The notes: generated by a model not told the origin, from the sequence alone. A stretch of DNA of 64,000 nt from Desulfurobacterium indicum (GCF_001968985.1 NZ_MOEN01000001.1:62001-126000); one strand, 5' to 3'. Shown: positions 25,663 to 35,418, counted from the stretch's first letter. Numbers and translations: made by a program.

Positions 25663-28600
25663 TTAATCTGGTAGTCCTGTCGTTCCTATTGTTGCAAGCT
25701 CAACCTCTTTTGCTCCTATGGGCACAACTTTTCTGATTCTTTCGAACATAAAGTGATTTTCCAGAATTTCCGCAGCTCTTTCGCTTTTTGTAAATCTGTA
25801 ATGTTTATTGAGGAGGACTTTTAGAAAGTCGACATCTTTTCTTGAAAGTTCTTTTACGGTTACGTAATTACTGTTTATCTTTTTCTCTATTTCGTCGTCA
25901 AAAACGTAAGCCACACCGCCTGTCATTCCTGCTCCAAAGTTCATTCCTACCTTTCCGAGGACGGCAACGACACCTCTTACCATGTATTCGCAGGCGTGTT
26001 GTCCTGCTCCTTCAACGACAGCAATGGCACCGCTGTTTCTAACGGCAAATCGTTCGCCTACCCTACCAGCTGCAAAGAGTGCACCTCCCGTGGCTCCGTA
26101 AAGCAGAGTATTACCTGCTATAACGTTTTCTGACGGATTTCCTTTAAAGTTTTCCGGAAATGTTATAACTATGAGTCCACCGCCCAGTCCTTTTCCTACG
26201 TAATCGTTAGCTACGCCTTTGAGAAAAAGATTTATTCCTTTTGAAAGGAAAGCTCCGAAGCTCTGTCCAGCAGTTCCCTCAAAGTATAGTTTAATAATAT
26301 TTTTTGGAATCTCCTTTCCGAATTTTCTTATAAGAAGGTTTGAAAGGGGAATACCGATACCGCGGTCTGTGTTCTTGATGATGTATCTTCCGATAAAAGG
26401 TTCTCCGTGTTCTATGTAAGGTTCTGCATCTTGAACGATTCTGTCGTTTAGAGGTGATTCAACAGCATTGTAAGGGTAGGACTGCCTTTCAAACGGAATT
26501 GAGGGTTTAAGAATGTAACTTAAGTCAAGTTCTGAGGCTTTTGTGAACTTTTTAATTTTTTCCACGTCAGGTTTTAAAAGTCCGCTTTTTCCTGTTATCT
26601 CTTTCAGGCTTCTATATCCCATCTTTGCCAGGAATCTTCTCACATCTTCTGCGATGAATCGGAAATAGTTTATTACAGCTTCAACCTTCCCTTTGAATCT
26701 TTTCCTCAAAGCTTCATCTTGTGTTGCTATTCCTACTGGACATCTGTTCGTATGACACTCTCTGTCCATTACGCAACCTTCTGCTATCATAGCTGCCGTC
26801 CCTATGCCGAATTCTTCGGCACCGAGTAATGCTGCTATTATGACATCCCTTCCCGTTTTTATTCCTCCGTCAACTCTAAGGATTACGTTTTCTCTCAGTC
26901 CATTTTCACTGAGGGCTCTATGTGTTTCGGGAAGGCCTATTTCCCATGGGAGTCCAGCTCCTTTTATTGAGGTTATAGGAGATGCTCCAGTTCCGCCGTC
27001 ACATCCTGATATCTGGATAACATCGGCTTTTGCTTTTGCCACGCCGGCAGCGACAGTTCCAACTCCAGATTCTGCAACAAGTTTGACGGCTATTTTTGCT
27101 TCAGGGTTTGCAAGTTTCAGGTCGTATATTAGCTGTGCAAGGTCTTCTATAGAGTAGATGTCGTGGTGGGGCGGTGGAGATATAAGAGTAACGCCGGGAA
27201 CAGAAAATCTAAGTGATGCTATGTAAGGAGTAACTTTTTTTCCTGGTAGGTGTCCGCCTTCTCCCGGTTTTGCCCCCTGTGCTATTTTAATTTCAATTTC
27301 TTCGGCAGATGAAAGATAAGCCGGGGTGACTCCAAACCTTCCTGATGCCACCTGTTTTATCTTGCTGTTTTTAATGGTTCCGTATCTTTTGGGGTCTTCA
27401 CCACCTTCACCGCTACAGCTTTTTGAACCTATCCTGTTCATCGCTTCGGCTATTACTTCGTGTGCTTCTTTTGAAAGTGCTCCCACGGACATGCCGGGAA
27501 CCATGAGCTGTTTCATAATCTCTTCTGCTGATTCCAATTCCTCTAACGGAATCGGTGTTCTGTCTGATTCTATTTTCAGAAGATCCCTTATATAGACGGG
27601 GTTTTCTTTATAGTAGTCATAAATTTTCAGATATTCGTCAAAGTTCCCTGTTTTTGAAGATTTCAGTATGGCTCTTACAACCTGGACTGAAAATCCGTGT
27701 TTTTCTTTGCCCGGACGGTAATAAAGTTCACCGCTTTCCGGAATTTCATCAAGTTTTTCGGCAATTTCGAGTCTTTTGTTTATCTCTTTTTCTATGTCTT
27801 TTAATGTCATTCCGCCTATCGGGGAAAATGTATTCGGGAAGAATTCTTCAACAATTTCTTTTGAGAGGCCTATAATGTCGAAGTTTTGTCCAAGATGGTA
27901 GGATGATATGAGGGATATGCCCATCTTTGACATTATCTTTAGAAGTCCCTTGGTTACTGCTGTTTTGTAGTTTTTAACAAGTGTTTCAAACGGTAGATTG
28001 AGTTCAATTTCTCGTGTTTTAAGATATTTGTAAACCAGATGGGGGTAAACTGCGCTTGCTCCAAAAGCTATAAGAGCGGCAATTTCGTGGGTATTTTTTA
28101 CCTCTCCCGTTTCAACGACAATGGAAACTTTATGCATAAGTTCTTTTTTCTTCAGGTAGTTTACAAGTCCTGATACTGCAAGCAGCGAAGGAATTGGTTT
28201 TTGGGTGTCTTTATCGGAAAGAATTACTATGTCGGCACCTTTCTTGATTTCAAGTTCTATCGTTTCAAACAGTTTGTAGAGTCCTTCTTTAAGATCCGAT
28301 TCAAATTCCATTTTGAACGTTGCGGTTTTCATGAATTCAAGGTTTTTCAGACTTTTAAATTCTGAAGGTGTGAGCAGTGGTGATTTAAGTTCTACTCTTC
28401 TGGGCAATTTCCCTTCTCTTTCAAGGAAGTTTACCTTGCCGCCCAGTCTCATTTTCAGGGACATAACAACTCTTTCTCTGATCGGGTCTATCGGTGGATT
28501 TGTTACCTGGGCAAACTTTTGCTTGAAGCAGGAAAAGAGTAAGCAGGGATTTGTTGACATGAAAGGTGGTGGTGTGTCGTCTCCCATTGAATATACAGGT

Positions 28601-29991
28601 TCTTTTGCCTCTTCTGCCATTTCGTCAATAATAAATTCAAGGTCTTCTTTTGAAAAACCAAACTTCATCAGTTCTTTTTTCAGTTTTTCTTCTTCCGGTT
28701 TCTCAAATGTGCAAGGTGTTGAAAAGTCGGAAAGTTTAAAAAGCTTTCTCCTTATCTCTTTTTTAAGGTTTCTCTGAAGGGCGATTTTTCTTAAAACTTC
28801 TTTGTTTGTTTCTACCGTTCCAAATTCTGTGTTTACAACGAGGATTTCTCCGGGGGAGAGTCTGTTATGAGAAACAATTTTGCTTTCCGGGATTTCTATC
28901 ATTCCTTCTTCAGAGCCAAAGACAATCAGGTTATCATCTGTTATTATGTATCTTGCAGGTCTTAATCCGTTTCTATCAAGCTTTCCGCCTACCGTTTTTC
29001 CATCTGTAAATACTACTGCTGCAGGTCCGTCCCACGGTTTCATGAGAAGAAGATGATAGAGGAAAAATGCCCTTTCATCTTCGTCAAGGTCAAGCATTTC
29101 GTATGCAGGCGGTATTAGGACGCTTATGGCTTCTTCCGGTTGATATCCGGCAAGCACCATAAGTTCAAAAACTCTATCAAGGGATGCTGAATCGCTTTCA
29201 TTAAAGTCTACGAGCGGAAGGATTTCTCTTATCTGTGTTCCGAAACGGGAACTTTTTATTATCGGTTCAACAATTTTTATAAAGTTTCTGTTTGCAGTTA
29301 TTGTGTTGATTTCGCCGTTGTGAGCGAGCATTCTTAGGGGTTGTGCAAGTTTCCATTCGGGGTTTGTGTTTGTTGAGTATCGTTGATGGAATAGCGCAAT
29401 TGCCGTTTTAAATTCTTCGTTTTTAAGGTCCGGGTAAAATTTTTCAAGGTCAGGTGCAAGGAGCATTCCTTTATAGACTATCAGATTGTTTGATAAAGAT
29501 AGAATGTAGTTTTCTTTTGCAACCTCTTTTAGAGCCTTTTCTAATTTTCTGCGAAGTATGTAAAGTCCGATGTCTCCCAAGAATGGGATGATAATTTGGA
29601 CGATGAGAGGCATAGCTTTTCTGGCTATTTCTCCACATTCTTCCACTTTTATCGGAACTTCCCGGAGTGCAAAATCTACCTTTTCTTCTTTAAGGAGAGT
29701 TTCAAGTTTTTTTATTGAACCGTCGGCTGTTTTTCTATCTAAAAATATTGTTCCAACGGCGATGTCATTGTCTTGAAAGTCTTTTCCAATTTTTTTAGCC
29801 TCTTTTTTAAAGAATTCTTCTGGAAGCTGGAATAGGACACCGGAGCCGTCTCCCGTTCTTCCGTCTGATAGAACAGCGCCTCTGTGGGTCAGATTGGAAA
29901 CGGCTTTAAGTGCATTTTTAAGTATTTCATGGCTTTTTTCTCCGTTGATGTTTGCTATAAATCCGACACCGCAGGAATCTTTATGTTTCAT
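25663..29991 (-). CDS. gltB: Glutamate synthase large subunit
   Basis: 1442 residues. Forms glutamate from glutamine and 2-oxoglutarate, the assimilatory partner of glutamine synthetase. The amidotransferase domain starts at Cys7 (DSCGVGFIA) after a very short leader, followed by the central domain, the FMN-binding synthase domain and the cysteines for a 3Fe-4S cluster, C-x5-C-x4-C in GCVMDRECHTNRCPVG, then the glycine-rich GXGXG repeat domain. No small subunit gltD is adjacent, so a ferredoxin-dependent enzyme or an unlinked small subunit is possible. It overlaps the phosphoesterase-like gene by 4 bases. Confidence 0.96.
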   Translation of the reverse strand: MKHKDSCGVGFIANINGEKSHEILKNALKAVSNLTHRGAVLSDGRTGDGSGVLFQLPEEFFKKEAKKIGKDFQDNDIAVGTIFLDRKTADGSIKKLETLLKEEKVDFALREVPIKVEECGEIARKAMPLIVQIIIPFLGDIGLYILRRKLEKALKEVAKENYILSLSNNLIVYKGMLLAPDLEKFYPDLKNEEFKTAIALFHQRYSTNTNPEWKLAQPLRMLAHNGEINTITANRNFIKIVEPIIKSSRFGTQIREILPLVDFNESDSASLDRVFELMVLAGYQPEEAISVLIPPAYEMLDLDEDERAFFLYHLLLMKPWDGPAAVVFTDGKTVGGKLDRNGLRPARYIITDDNLIVFGSEEGMIEIPESKIVSHNRLSPGEILVVNTEFGTVETNKEVLRKIALQRNLKKEIRRKLFKLSDFSTPCTFEKPEEEKLKKELMKFGFSKEDLEFIIDEMAEEAKEPVYSMGDDTPPPFMSTNPCLLFSCFKQKFAQVTNPPIDPIRERVVMSLKMRLGGKVNFLEREGKLPRRVELKSPLLTPSEFKSLKNLEFMKTATFKMEFESDLKEGLYKLFETIELEIKKGADIVILSDKDTQKPIPSLLAVSGLVNYLKKKELMHKVSIVVETGEVKNTHEIAALIAFGASAVYPHLVYKYLKTREIELNLPFETLVKNYKTAVTKGLLKIMSKMGISLISSYHLGQNFDIIGLSKEIVEEFFPNTFSPIGGMTLKDIEKEINKRLEIAEKLDEIPESGELYYRPGKEKHGFSVQVVRAILKSSKTGNFDEYLKIYDYYKENPVYIRDLLKIESDRTPIPLEELESAEEIMKQLMVPGMSVGALSKEAHEVIAEAMNRIGSKSCSGEGGEDPKRYGTIKNSKIKQVASGRFGVTPAYLSSAEEIEIKIAQGAKPGEGGHLPGKKVTPYIASLRFSVPGVTLISPPPHHDIYSIEDLAQLIYDLKLANPEAKIAVKLVAESGVGTVAAGVAKAKADVIQISGCDGGTGASPITSIKGAGLPWEIGLPETHRALSENGLRENVILRVDGGIKTGRDVIIAALLGAEEFGIGTAAMIAEGCVMDRECHTNRCPVGIATQDEALRKRFKGKVEAVINYFRFIAEDVRRFLAKMGYRSLKEITGKSGLLKPDVEKIKKFTKASELDLSYILKPSIPFERQSYPYNAVESPLNDRIVQDAEPYIEHGEPFIGRYIIKNTDRGIGIPLSNLLIRKFGKEIPKNIIKLYFEGTAGQSFGAFLSKGINLFLKGVANDYVGKGLGGGLIVITFPENFKGNPSENVIAGNTLLYGATGGALFAAGRVGERFAVRNSGAIAVVEGAGQHACEYMVRGVVAVLGKVGMNFGAGMTGGVAYVFDDEIEKKINSNYVTVKELSRKDVDFLKVLLNKHYRFTKSERAAEILENHFMFERIRKVVPIGAKEVELATIGTTGLPD

Positions 29992-30587
29992 TTTTCCTTC
30001 TCCTGAAAATGGATTATGTATTTTCCGTTGAATGATGTTGCTTCTTCAAGGCCTATAAACTTTGTTCCGTTTTCTTTGAATTTTTTGAAAGTGTCTGAGG
30101 GGAATAGGCAGTATTCAGGTTTTATGGTTTTTATAATCTCTTTAAATATGGGATTTTCGGGTTTTAGGTTGGAAACGAATATCTGAACTCTTTCAAGTTT
30201 CAGTTTCTGGAATGTGGCGAAAAGAGCGGCTATATCTTCGGCAAATATATAGCCTGTGTCTTTCTTCGGAAATTTTCCATTGTTTCTTTTTGCCCATTCC
30301 TGTCTTGTGAATTTCCACGTTTGTGGATGGTAGATACCGCTGAGCCCGCAGAAATAGATTCCTTTATATTTGAAAATCCTTGACATTATGTCAACACCGT
30401 CACTTTTTGAGAGGATTTCATAGTCTTTCTCTTTTCCGTGAATGTAAAACCATGTTCTCCTTAAAATTAAAGGTTTTTTTAAGTTTAACGGCCCTAAAGA
30501 GATGCTTATGTCTGCGCCGGAGACTTCTAGTAGTCCTTTTAACCTTTCTTCATTTCCGTTAAGGGCACCTGTTATGAGAAATTCCAT
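29988..30587 (-). CDS. Degenerate metallophosphoesterase-like protein (CWF19L1/Drn1-like fold)
   Basis: 199 residues, soluble. The layout is that of calcineurin-like phosphoesterases: strand-ALNGN-helix (5-20), strand-LGPLN (31-35), then HGKEKD (50-55). The metal ligands are lost: the usual DxH, GD and GN[HD] appear as AxN, GP and GK. The C-terminal half (KPEYCLFPSD and TKFIGLEEATSFNGKYIIHF, about 154-194) resembles the end of the N-terminal domain of CWF19L1/Drn1, which is also a non-canonical phosphoesterase. It lies between ftsY (21 bases) and gltB (overlap). Function unknown; the fold assignment is pattern-based. Confidence 0.55.
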   Translation of the reverse strand: MEFLITGALNGNEERLKGLLEVSGADISISLGPLNLKKPLILRRTWFYIHGKEKDYEILSKSDGVDIMSRIFKYKGIYFCGLSGIYHPQTWKFTRQEWAKRNNGKFPKKDTGYIFAEDIAALFATFQKLKLERVQIFVSNLKPENPIFKEIIKTIKPEYCLFPSDTFKKFKENGTKFIGLEEATSFNGKYIIHFQEKEK

Positions 30588-30608
30588 TGCCTTCTCCTTT
30601 TAGAGGCT

Positions 30609-31997
30609 TTAGCTGAAAAGTTCTTCTACGAATTCTTCAGGGTTGAAAGGTCTTAAATCTTCTATCTTTTCACCTATGCCGATATACTTTATCGGTATTT
30701 TTAGTTCGCTTGCTATCGCGACTACTATTCCGCCTTTTGCTGTACCGTCAAGTTTTGTAAGCACGATACCTGTTACGTCTGTTATCTCTTTGAAAGCTTT
30801 TGCCTGAGATATTGCGTTCTGTCCCGTGTTTGCATCAAGAACAAGGAGAATTTCGGAAGGTTCACCGGGTATCTCTCTGCTTATAACCTTCTTTATCTTT
30901 TTGATTTCTTTCATTAACCTATCTTTGTTGTGAAGTCTGCCAGCCGTATCAACTATCAGGATATCTTCTCCTCTGGCTTTTAAGCTTTGGACAGCGTCAA
31001 ACACTACGGAAGCAGGATCTGCCCCTTCGCTTCCTTTTACTATTCTTACGTCTGCCCTTTCAGCCCACACCTCAAGTTGTTCTATTGCAGCTGCTCTGAA
31101 TGTGTCGGCTGCTGCAAGGAGAACGCTTTTGCCTTTGTCTTTAAGCTGCTTTGCCAGTTTTCCTATTGTTGTTGTTTTTCCGACCCCGTTAACGCCAAGA
31201 ACCAGAATGACAGACGGACTGTTTTCTGTTCTCAATTCTCCGGCATAGTTTGACAGCAGATTTTTCAGCTTTTCTTTGAGGACTTCAAGAAGTTCATCTG
31301 AGGTTTTTAGTTTTCTCTTTTTAGTCTCTTTCCGAAGTTCATCTATAAGCTGAAGGCTTGTTTTTACTCCTATATCTGCAAGAATTAATCTCTCTTCCAA
31401 TTCCTCAAACAGTTCTTCATCTATTTCTCTTCCTTTAAAAACGGAGAAATTCAGGGCTTCTCGTGTTTTCTTTAAGCCTTCTTTAAAGGTTTTAAAAAAT
31501 CCTGCTTTTCTTTTGCCTGTCTTTTCTTCCAGCTCTTTTTTTAGCTTTTGTAGAGTTTTCTTTTCGCTGTCGGGAGTTATAGCCTCTATCTGTTTGACTA
31601 TTTTAAGAGCTTCTTCGTTTAACCCCTCTTCTTTTAGTATTTCTGCGATATTATATCCGGCAAAAAATTTTACCTTTTTGTTTCCAGATTGAAATGCGGT
31701 TTCAAAAAAGTTACGAGCCCTTGAGAGTTTGTTGTTTTCTTTCTCTTTAAGTCCGGCAAACAGAGCTTTTATCTCCTTTTCGGAATCGGGAATATGTTTT
31801 AGTGTTTCTTCTATTAATTTTTTCTCTTTTGCAATTTTAACCGCTTCGGTAACAAGGTTTCCGTTGCTGTAAATAATTGCGTTTGAAAGTGCCTCTCCGT
31901 CGTTTTCTTTCTCGGCCAGTTTTAACCACTTTTCCGGCTGGTTTGGATTTTCTTTCAGTTCTTCTCTTAAGCCTTTTCTTTTAAAAAAACCGAGCAT
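30609..31997 (-). CDS. ftsY: Signal recognition particle receptor FtsY with TPR-like N-terminal extension
   Basis: GTPase that docks the SRP-ribosome complex at the inner membrane. 462 residues. The NG domain covers about 165-462, with GVNGVGKTTTIGKLA (G1), AADTFRAAAIEQL, DTAGRLHN (G3) and TKLDGTAKGG (G4). Residues 1-160 are not the usual acidic A domain: helix pairs such as NPNQPEKWLKLAEKE and AGYNIAEILKEEGLNEEALK look like tetratricopeptide repeats. It is the first gene of the run ending in accC. Identity as FtsY is firm, the TPR reading tentative. Confidence 0.94.
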   Translation of the reverse strand: MLGFFKRKGLREELKENPNQPEKWLKLAEKENDGEALSNAIIYSNGNLVTEAVKIAKEKKLIEETLKHIPDSEKEIKALFAGLKEKENNKLSRARNFFETAFQSGNKKVKFFAGYNIAEILKEEGLNEEALKIVKQIEAITPDSEKKTLQKLKKELEEKTGKRKAGFFKTFKEGLKKTREALNFSVFKGREIDEELFEELEERLILADIGVKTSLQLIDELRKETKKRKLKTSDELLEVLKEKLKNLLSNYAGELRTENSPSVILVLGVNGVGKTTTIGKLAKQLKDKGKSVLLAAADTFRAAAIEQLEVWAERADVRIVKGSEGADPASVVFDAVQSLKARGEDILIVDTAGRLHNKDRLMKEIKKIKKVISREIPGEPSEILLVLDANTGQNAISQAKAFKEITDVTGIVLTKLDGTAKGGIVVAIASELKIPIKYIGIGEKIEDLRPFNPEEFVEELFS

Positions 31998-32015
31998 AGT
32001 TTACTCCTTTAGCTA

Positions 32016-32044
32016 TTGAACGTCTGGTAATACTAAATTATACT
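32016..32044 (+). promoter_or_regulatory. Promoter of thiE
   Basis: TTGAAC (32016-32021), 17-base spacer, TATACT (32039-32044). Expected start near 32051 gives a leader of about 43 bases to the ATG at 32094. A minus-strand TATAAT (32043-32038) overlaps the -10 and could serve ftsY, though no -35 for it is seen. Confidence 0.55.
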
Positions 32045-32093
32045 ATTACTTTGATTTGATTTTTCCACATTTTCGTTTATGAAAGGTGTTCTA

Positions 32094-32729
32094 ATGGATT
32101 TAAGGCTTTATGCAATTACTGATGAACGTTTTATGGATGAAACCAATATAGCCGATAAAGTGGCAGCGGCAATAGAGGGTGGTGTTTCTGTTATTCAGTA
32201 TAGAGCCAAAAGTAAAGATTCTGTTGTTATGTATCGTGAAGCTTTGATTGTTAGGGATGTTACCAAAAAATATAGGATTCCGTTTATCGTTAATGACAGA
32301 CTGGATATTGCCCTTGCTGTGTCTGCCGATGGTGTTCATGTCGGACAGACCGATCTGCCGGTTTCTGTTATAAGGAGAATTGTAGGAAGAGATTTTATAG
32401 TGGGGCTTTCAACTCACAATTTGTTTCAGGTTGAAAATGCCAATAAAGAAGAAGTTAATTACATAGGTTTTGGTCCTGTTTTTCCGACAAATACGAAGAA
32501 GAATCCTGATCCGGTAGTTGGAGTGGACAGTTTATGTGAAGCTGTGAAAAAATCCGTTCATCCGGTTATTGCAATTGGAGGGATTAATTCGGATAATATT
32601 GGCAGTATTCTTATGTGTAAACCTGCAGGTGTCGCAGTTGTCAGAGCGGTTTTTGACGGAGACCCTTTCCTGAATGCCAGAAAATTGAGAGAGAAGATAG
32701 ATGCTGAGATGGGCGGAAGTTTATCTTGA
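32094..32729 (+). CDS. thiE: Thiamine-phosphate synthase
   Basis: Joins hydroxymethylpyrimidine diphosphate and thiazole phosphate to thiamine phosphate. TIM barrel of 211 residues with VIQYRAKSK, FIVNDRLDIAL, ADGVHVGQTDLP, YIGFGPVFPTNTK and AIGGINSDN in family order. I prefer the ATG at 32094 because AAAGGTG lies 5 bases upstream; an in-frame ATG at 32079 has no such site. No thiamine riboswitch is seen in the short leader. The 3' end overlaps alr by 29 bases. Confidence 0.92.
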   Translation: MDLRLYAITDERFMDETNIADKVAAAIEGGVSVIQYRAKSKDSVVMYREALIVRDVTKKYRIPFIVNDRLDIALAVSADGVHVGQTDLPVSVIRRIVGRDFIVGLSTHNLFQVENANKEEVNYIGFGPVFPTNTKKNPDPVVGVDSLCEAVKKSVHPVIAIGGINSDNIGSILMCKPAGVAVVRAVFDGDPFLNARKLREKIDAEMGGSLS

Positions 32730-33756
32730 TAGATTAAAGAGAAATTACGAGAATCTGAAGAGGTTTACCGGGCATAAAAGAATAATTGCAGTTGTTAAAG
32801 CAAACGCTTACGGGCACGGAAGTGTAAAAGTTGCTTCTTTCCTTGAAAGGAAAACTGATGTAGATGCCTTTGCTGTTGCTACAGTTTTCGAGGGTATAGA
32901 GCTCAGAGAAGGAGGGGTGGAAAAACCTATTATTGTGATGAGTAATCCTCTTTTTGAAAATGCCCGTAACTTTCTGGAATATAGATTAACACCTGTAATT
33001 TTTGATTTTGAGAGTTTAGGTATTGCTCTTGAAACGGGAATTCCATTTCATATAAAGTTAGATACAGGTATGGGCAGATTGGGTTTTTTGCCCGGAGATT
33101 TTCAGAGGTTAACAGAAATTTTTAAGTCTCCTCTTTTTAAAGGTATTATGAGTCATTTTCCTGTTTCTGATGAGGATAAGTGTTTTACTAAAGAGCAGTT
33201 TTCGTTTTTTTTAAGGTTTATTAAGGAAGTTCTAAAAGTTAATAGAAATGTTGCAGTTCATATAGATAATAGTGCGGCTGTTCCTTACCATTTTGATTCG
33301 TTACTGACACATTCAAGAATTGGTCTTGCTCTTTACGGAAGTAAGCCGAGTTCCAATTTTCCTGTAAAACTTGAGCAGGTCATGGAGATTAAGTCAAGAT
33401 TGATACAGGTAAAAACTCTGCCGGAAGGATGGGGAATTTCTTACGGCAGGACTTATGTTACCTCTTCACGAGAGAAGGTGGGAGTTGTTGCTTTTGGGTA
33501 TGCTGATGGTTTGATGAGAAGTCTTTCTGGTAATTGGTCTGTGAAAATTAACGGCCGGAAGTGTTCTGTTAGAGGAAGAATCTGTATGGATATGACGATT
33601 GTTTCACTTGAAGGGGTTAAGGCTTCTCCAGGTGATGAAGTTATCATTACCGATAGAGAGCTAACCTTTGATAAAATGGCAGAGAAAGCAGGCACGATTT
33701 CATACGAGATTATGTGTGATGTCAGTCCAAGGGTTAAGAGAATATTTATAGAGTAA
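32701..33756 (+). CDS. alr: Alanine racemase
   Basis: Makes D-alanine for peptidoglycan. Fold type III pyridoxal phosphate enzyme of 351 residues. Lys33 in VVKANAYGHG forms the Schiff base, HIKLDTGMGRLGF follows, and the C-terminal beta domain supplies the catalytic tyrosine in WGISYGRTY plus GYADGL and RICMDMTIV. Somewhat shorter than the usual 360-380 residues. Its start lies inside the thiE 3' end, suggesting coupled translation; murA and glmM in this window act in the same pathway. Confidence 0.94.
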   Translation: MLRWAEVYLDRLKRNYENLKRFTGHKRIIAVVKANAYGHGSVKVASFLERKTDVDAFAVATVFEGIELREGGVEKPIIVMSNPLFENARNFLEYRLTPVIFDFESLGIALETGIPFHIKLDTGMGRLGFLPGDFQRLTEIFKSPLFKGIMSHFPVSDEDKCFTKEQFSFFLRFIKEVLKVNRNVAVHIDNSAAVPYHFDSLLTHSRIGLALYGSKPSSNFPVKLEQVMEIKSRLIQVKTLPEGWGISYGRTYVTSSREKVGVVAFGYADGLMRSLSGNWSVKINGRKCSVRGRICMDMTIVSLEGVKASPGDEVIITDRELTFDKMAEKAGTISYEIMCDVSPRVKRIFIE

Positions 33757-33773
33757 AGTTTGAGAGGGAGGAA

Positions 33774-34595
33774 ATGGAAAGGTATTACATGGCTTTTGAC
33801 TTTGCCATTCCGAACGAAGAGAGAGATAAAGCGGATTGCATACTTTTTGAGGCTGGTTGCAAAGGGATAGAGGATTTAAAAGAGGAGAATGGAATATCGT
33901 ATATTCGTGTCTATTTTGACAGTGAAACCGATTTTAATCCTCAGGTTTCACCTCTTAAGGATTATCTGCTTGGATCTTTCAGAATAGAAGAGCAGAACTG
34001 GAATGAAAACTGGAAAAAGCATTTTAAACCGACGCCTATTGGAAAAAAAATTGTTGTTGTTCCTTCATGGATGAAGGATGATTTTGATCCCGGTGACAGG
34101 ATCCCTATATACATCTATCCGGGGCAGACTTTCGGCACAGGTACTCATGAAACTACAAAGTTGATGATGGAACTTATAGAAGAGTTTATGCTTCCCGGAT
34201 TTTCGTTTCTTGATGTTGGTTGCGGAACCGGCATTCTCTCTATTCTTGCCAGAAAACTGGGTGCTAAAAAAGTTGTGGCTTGCGATATTCAGAAAGAGGT
34301 TGAGGATGAGCTTGAACTTAACATGACTATAAATAATGTTTCTGGTATAGAGTTTATTCCCGGAAGTGTTGATGCTGTTGAAGGGACTTTTGATATGGTT
34401 GCTGCGAACATAGAGAAACACCTCTTAGAGCCGTTAATACCTGATCTTGTCAAAAGGACGGGAAGATATTTACTTGTTTCAGGCATTTTGAAGCATCAAG
34501 AAGAGGATATGGTGAAGAAGCTTAAAAATGAAGGCCTTGTTATTAATGAGATTAGAAGGGAAGATGAATGGATAGCTATAGCGGCAATGAAATAA
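33774..34595 (+). CDS. prmA: Ribosomal protein L11 methyltransferase
   Basis: 273 residues. Methylates amino groups of ribosomal protein L11 with SAM. Seen are the short N-terminal substrate domain, a NWNENWKKHFKP hinge, the family signature GQTFGTGTHETTKL, the SAM-binding loop LDVGCGTGILSILA and VAANIEKHLLEPLIP. GAGGGAGG sits just before the ATG. It overlaps the next gene by 28 bases if the first ATG of that gene is used. Confidence 0.94.
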   Translation: MERYYMAFDFAIPNEERDKADCILFEAGCKGIEDLKEENGISYIRVYFDSETDFNPQVSPLKDYLLGSFRIEEQNWNENWKKHFKPTPIGKKIVVVPSWMKDDFDPGDRIPIYIYPGQTFGTGTHETTKLMMELIEEFMLPGFSFLDVGCGTGILSILARKLGAKKVVACDIQKEVEDELELNMTINNVSGIEFIPGSVDAVEGTFDMVAANIEKHLLEPLIPDLVKRTGRYLLVSGILKHQEEDMVKKLKNEGLVINEIRREDEWIAIAAMK

Positions 34596-35416
34596 TGGTT
34601 GACCTTCATGTCCATACCACCTGTTCCGATGGGACAGATAAACCTGAAGATGTCGTTAGGCTTGCTTATTTGAAAGGACTTTCCTTGATAAGTATCACTG
34701 ATCATGATACGGTTGCAGGGCTAAATAGAGCTATGAGTGCCGGGAAATTATACGGTGTTGATGTTATTCCGGGAATTGAAGTAACAGCGGATACTTCCAC
34801 TCTTCCGGAGTCAGCGGAGTTTCATATTTTGGGATATTTTGTTAATCCTTCTGCTCCATCAATGCTTGAACTTGTGGATTTTTTCTCAAAATCGCGGGAA
34901 GAAAGAAACAGAATCCTTATTGAACGTTTGGAAGAGGAAGGTTTTGATATAAATTACGATGAGCTTGAAAAACTTTTTGGTAAGAATTTTGGAAAACCAA
35001 ATATCGTTACAGTTCTTGTTAAAAAGCATATAGTCTCTTCTCGCGAAAGTGCCTTTGCTCTTTTAAAAAGGTTCAAAGTCAAAAGAAGGAAGCTTGACCA
35101 TAGAGAGATTTTCAAATTGATTAAAGAAGCAGGTGGAATTCCTGTGCTGGCGCATCCTTGCACTTTAAAACTAAAATGTTCGAAGCTTTACGATTTTGTT
35201 GTCGGTTTGAAAAAGGAAGGGCTGGAAGGTATTGAAGTTATTCACTCTGACCATACTCCTTCAATGATTGTAAATTTTAAGGAAATAGCAAAAGACCTTG
35301 GACTTTATACCACGGGCGGTAGCGATTATCACGGGTATAATAAACCTGACATAGACATTGGTATGCTTAAAATTAAAATGAAAGATCTCAATTTTGGTGT
35401 TTTAGCTGGAGTGTAA
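34568..35416 (+). CDS. PHP-domain phosphoesterase
   Basis: 282 residues of the PHP superfamily, stand-alone type related to 3',5'-nucleoside bisphosphate phosphatase / RNase AM (YciV). Metal-binding motifs are DLHVHTTCSDG (12-22), SITDHDTVAG, GIEVTAD, PVLAHPC and GGSDYHG. It hydrolyses phosphate esters, probably of 5' nucleotides or short RNA ends. The ATG at 34568 has AAGGGAAG upstream; an ATG at 34595, overlapping the prmA stop, would shorten it by nine residues and is a real alternative. gpsA follows 2 bases later. Confidence 0.86.
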   Translation: MDSYSGNEIMVDLHVHTTCSDGTDKPEDVVRLAYLKGLSLISITDHDTVAGLNRAMSAGKLYGVDVIPGIEVTADTSTLPESAEFHILGYFVNPSAPSMLELVDFFSKSREERNRILIERLEEEGFDINYDELEKLFGKNFGKPNIVTVLVKKHIVSSRESAFALLKRFKVKRRKLDHREIFKLIKEAGGIPVLAHPCTLKLKCSKLYDFVVGLKKEGLEGIEVIHSDHTPSMIVNFKEIAKDLGLYTTGGSDYHGYNKPDIDIGMLKIKMKDLNFGVLAGV

Positions 35417-35418
35417 TT

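Noticed and set aside
25663-29991. Several long plus-strand open frames within gltB
   Set aside because: They are antisense shadows of a strongly conserved gene and carry no recognisable domains or ribosome sites.
31998-32093. Thiamine pyrophosphate riboswitch ahead of thiE
   Set aside because: The leader is about 43 bases, too short, and lacks the conserved CUGAGA-type core.
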